Shown piece after piece: positions 63,066 to 64,000 of a stretch of 64,000 nt of DNA. Position 1 is the first letter of the stretch. Each line of letters starts with the position of its first letter. This DNA comes from Alphaproteobacteria bacterium (GTDB lineage: Bacteria; Pseudomonadota; Alphaproteobacteria; Caulobacterales; Maricaulaceae). The stretch spans positions 1 through 64,000 of the forward strand of contig WGNG01000017.1 in NCBI GenBank assembly GCA_016124675.1, in the 5' to 3' direction. A program made the position numbers and the translations under genes. The notes below the pieces were generated by a model, which had not been told where the DNA came from, ran no database searches, and saw nothing but the letters and a program-made list of their open reading frames with translations.

Positions 63066-64000
63066 TTACTCGCCTTGGGCAGTTGGGAGCGCAGTTGGAT
63101 TTTTTGTTCTGGATTCGAGCTTGCGCATAGCGGACTCGGCGAGACCTTGATCGCGCCGCAGATAGTGCGCGTCGAGAATAGCGCCGACGTCTTTGAGGCT
63201 ATGGCCCGTGATGGTGGCGATCTCGGCTTCGGAGCACTCGGCGAGGGCAAGGCGCGTGACCGCGGTCCCTCTCAGATCATGAAATGTGAGGCCTGCGATT
63301 TTTGCCTTCTGACAGGCCTTGCCCCATGAGGTCCGGAAGCCGTCAGCCGTCCAGGGTGCGCCGCGCGAATTTTTGAGGATGGTCACGGCGTCGCCGCGCT
63401 GGCGCTTCGCAGTTTCCAGCGCCGCGCGAAGCGGCGCAGCGACCGGGATCAAGATACGCTTGCGGGTCTTGCCTTGCTGGAAACGAATTGTGCGTCCGTC
63501 ATACGCCGACCAGGTGAGGCGCAACAAATCGCCCTGGCGCTGGCCGGTCCAGACGGCGAGAAGCAACGCGAGGCGCAGCTCCTTCGAAGCGACCGCGTTG
63601 AATGCCGCTTGATCCTCTTCTGTCCAGACCGATTCCGACCGCTCCGACCGATAGAGGCGCCCACGGGACTCCAGCGGGTTCGCCAGAATGAGACCGCGAT
63701 CCTTCGCCCATGAAAACACGCGGGCGAATGTGGCAAGAACATAATCGGCTTGTCGCCGAGAGGACCTCGCGAGCACGTCGCGCCAGTTCAAAAATTCAGC
63801 ACGGGATTTCGCGCGATCGCGCTCCATCTCAAGGGCGCGGAGAGGAAAATCGCCAAATTCAGTGGCGATCATTTTCAAATGACGCCGGTAATCCTTTTGT
63901 GTCCGCCCGCCGAGTTTGGCGAAATCGGCTGAGTCCTGAAACGCGTCGAGGATGGATTCCAGCGTCGTGCGGTCTACCGGGATTTTCGCCCTCACCGCCT
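63066..64000 (-). CDS. Tyrosine recombinase/integrase, 5' end cut by window
   Basis: At least 310 residues of a phage- or island-type integrase read leftward toward the tRNA. It has an N-terminal SAM-like core-binding domain (about residues 10-105) and the catalytic domain. The catalytic domain shows Arg in WTGQRQGDLLRL, HDLR in TFHDLRGTAVTRLA, His in TGHSLKD and the nucleophile Tyr in DAHYLRRDQ. No in-frame stop precedes the window edge, and a GTG at 63995 may or may not be the start. The gene probably continues to the right. Confidence 0.93.
   Translation of the reverse strand, partial: AVRAKIPVDRTTLESILDAFQDSADFAKLGGRTQKDYRRHLKMIATEFGDFPLRALEMERDRAKSRAEFLNWRDVLARSSRRQADYVLATFARVFSWAKDRGLILANPLESRGRLYRSERSESVWTEEDQAAFNAVASKELRLALLLAVWTGQRQGDLLRLTWSAYDGRTIRFQQGKTRKRILIPVAAPLRAALETAKRQRGDAVTILKNSRGAPWTADGFRTSWGKACQKAKIAGLTFHDLRGTAVTRLALAECSEAEIATITGHSLKDVGAILDAHYLRRDQGLAESAMRKLESRTKNPTALPTAQGE

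Overview
The window is high-GC DNA with dense, mostly ATGA-overlapping operons. Its gene neighbourhoods are typical of Alphaproteobacteria: lptF-lptG-surA-pdxA-rsmA, radA-cvpA-purF-SDR, and ccmI-ccmE-ccmF-ccmH followed by degP, a response regulator, a histidine kinase and glnE. CC0125-like lipoprotein content and the palindromic repeat types suggest the Caulobacterales/Maricaulales/Hyphomonadales side of the class. That placement is inference from gene content; no rRNA is present.

Layout. 1-258 is the end of a CRISPR array with four identical 36-bp repeats and 30-bp spacers. The repeat looks like alphaproteobacterial type II-C repeats and has an extended -10 box at its 3' end. 259-551 is non-coding and highly structured: a long branched palindrome, then a terminator-bounded RNA segment that may hold the tracrRNA. 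552-5245 holds anmK and a giant AsmA/YhdP-like protein. 5341-13180 is mixed metabolism: a Bcp peroxiredoxin, exonuclease III, a Ser/Thr dehydratase-like enzyme, an acyl-CoA ligase, an XRE regulator, a nitroreductase, threonine dehydrogenase and small membrane proteins. 13406-19888 holds a lipoprotein, MeaB and a leftward kdsA-hldE-kbl-membrane protein operon (Kdo, heptose and threonine catabolism).

20024-24945 is a four-gene operon: photolyase, FAD oxidoreductase, DUF1365, cyclopropane fatty acid synthase. It matches the core of the RpoE/ChrR singlet-oxygen regulon known from Rhodobacter and has a matching ECF-type promoter candidate. 25172-27475 holds pepA, holC and an I78 inhibitor lipoprotein. 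27630-37262 is a long rightward block for LPS export, outer-membrane folding, B6 synthesis, rRNA methylation, DNA repair and purine synthesis. 37259-39369 is a leftward EF-hand / ECF sigma / anti-sigma / Spy-like module. 39456-53914 runs leftward through glnE, a tetR-SDR pair with its operators, a two-component system, degP, an alpha/beta hydrolase-OsmC fusion and the cytochrome c maturation genes. 53956-62388 holds an unknown protein, a second two-component system with a PepSY protein, a DnaJ-like protein, gatB and an ABC-F ATPase.

62484-64000 holds ndk, a tRNA-Thr(UGU) and, just downstream on the opposite strand, a tyrosine recombinase cut by the window edge. This looks like the left boundary of an integrated element whose body lies outside the window.

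The most interesting parts are the CRISPR end with its possible tracrRNA and palindrome, the putative singlet-oxygen operon promoter, the EF-hand/ECF module, the paired TetR operators and the tRNA-integrase boundary.
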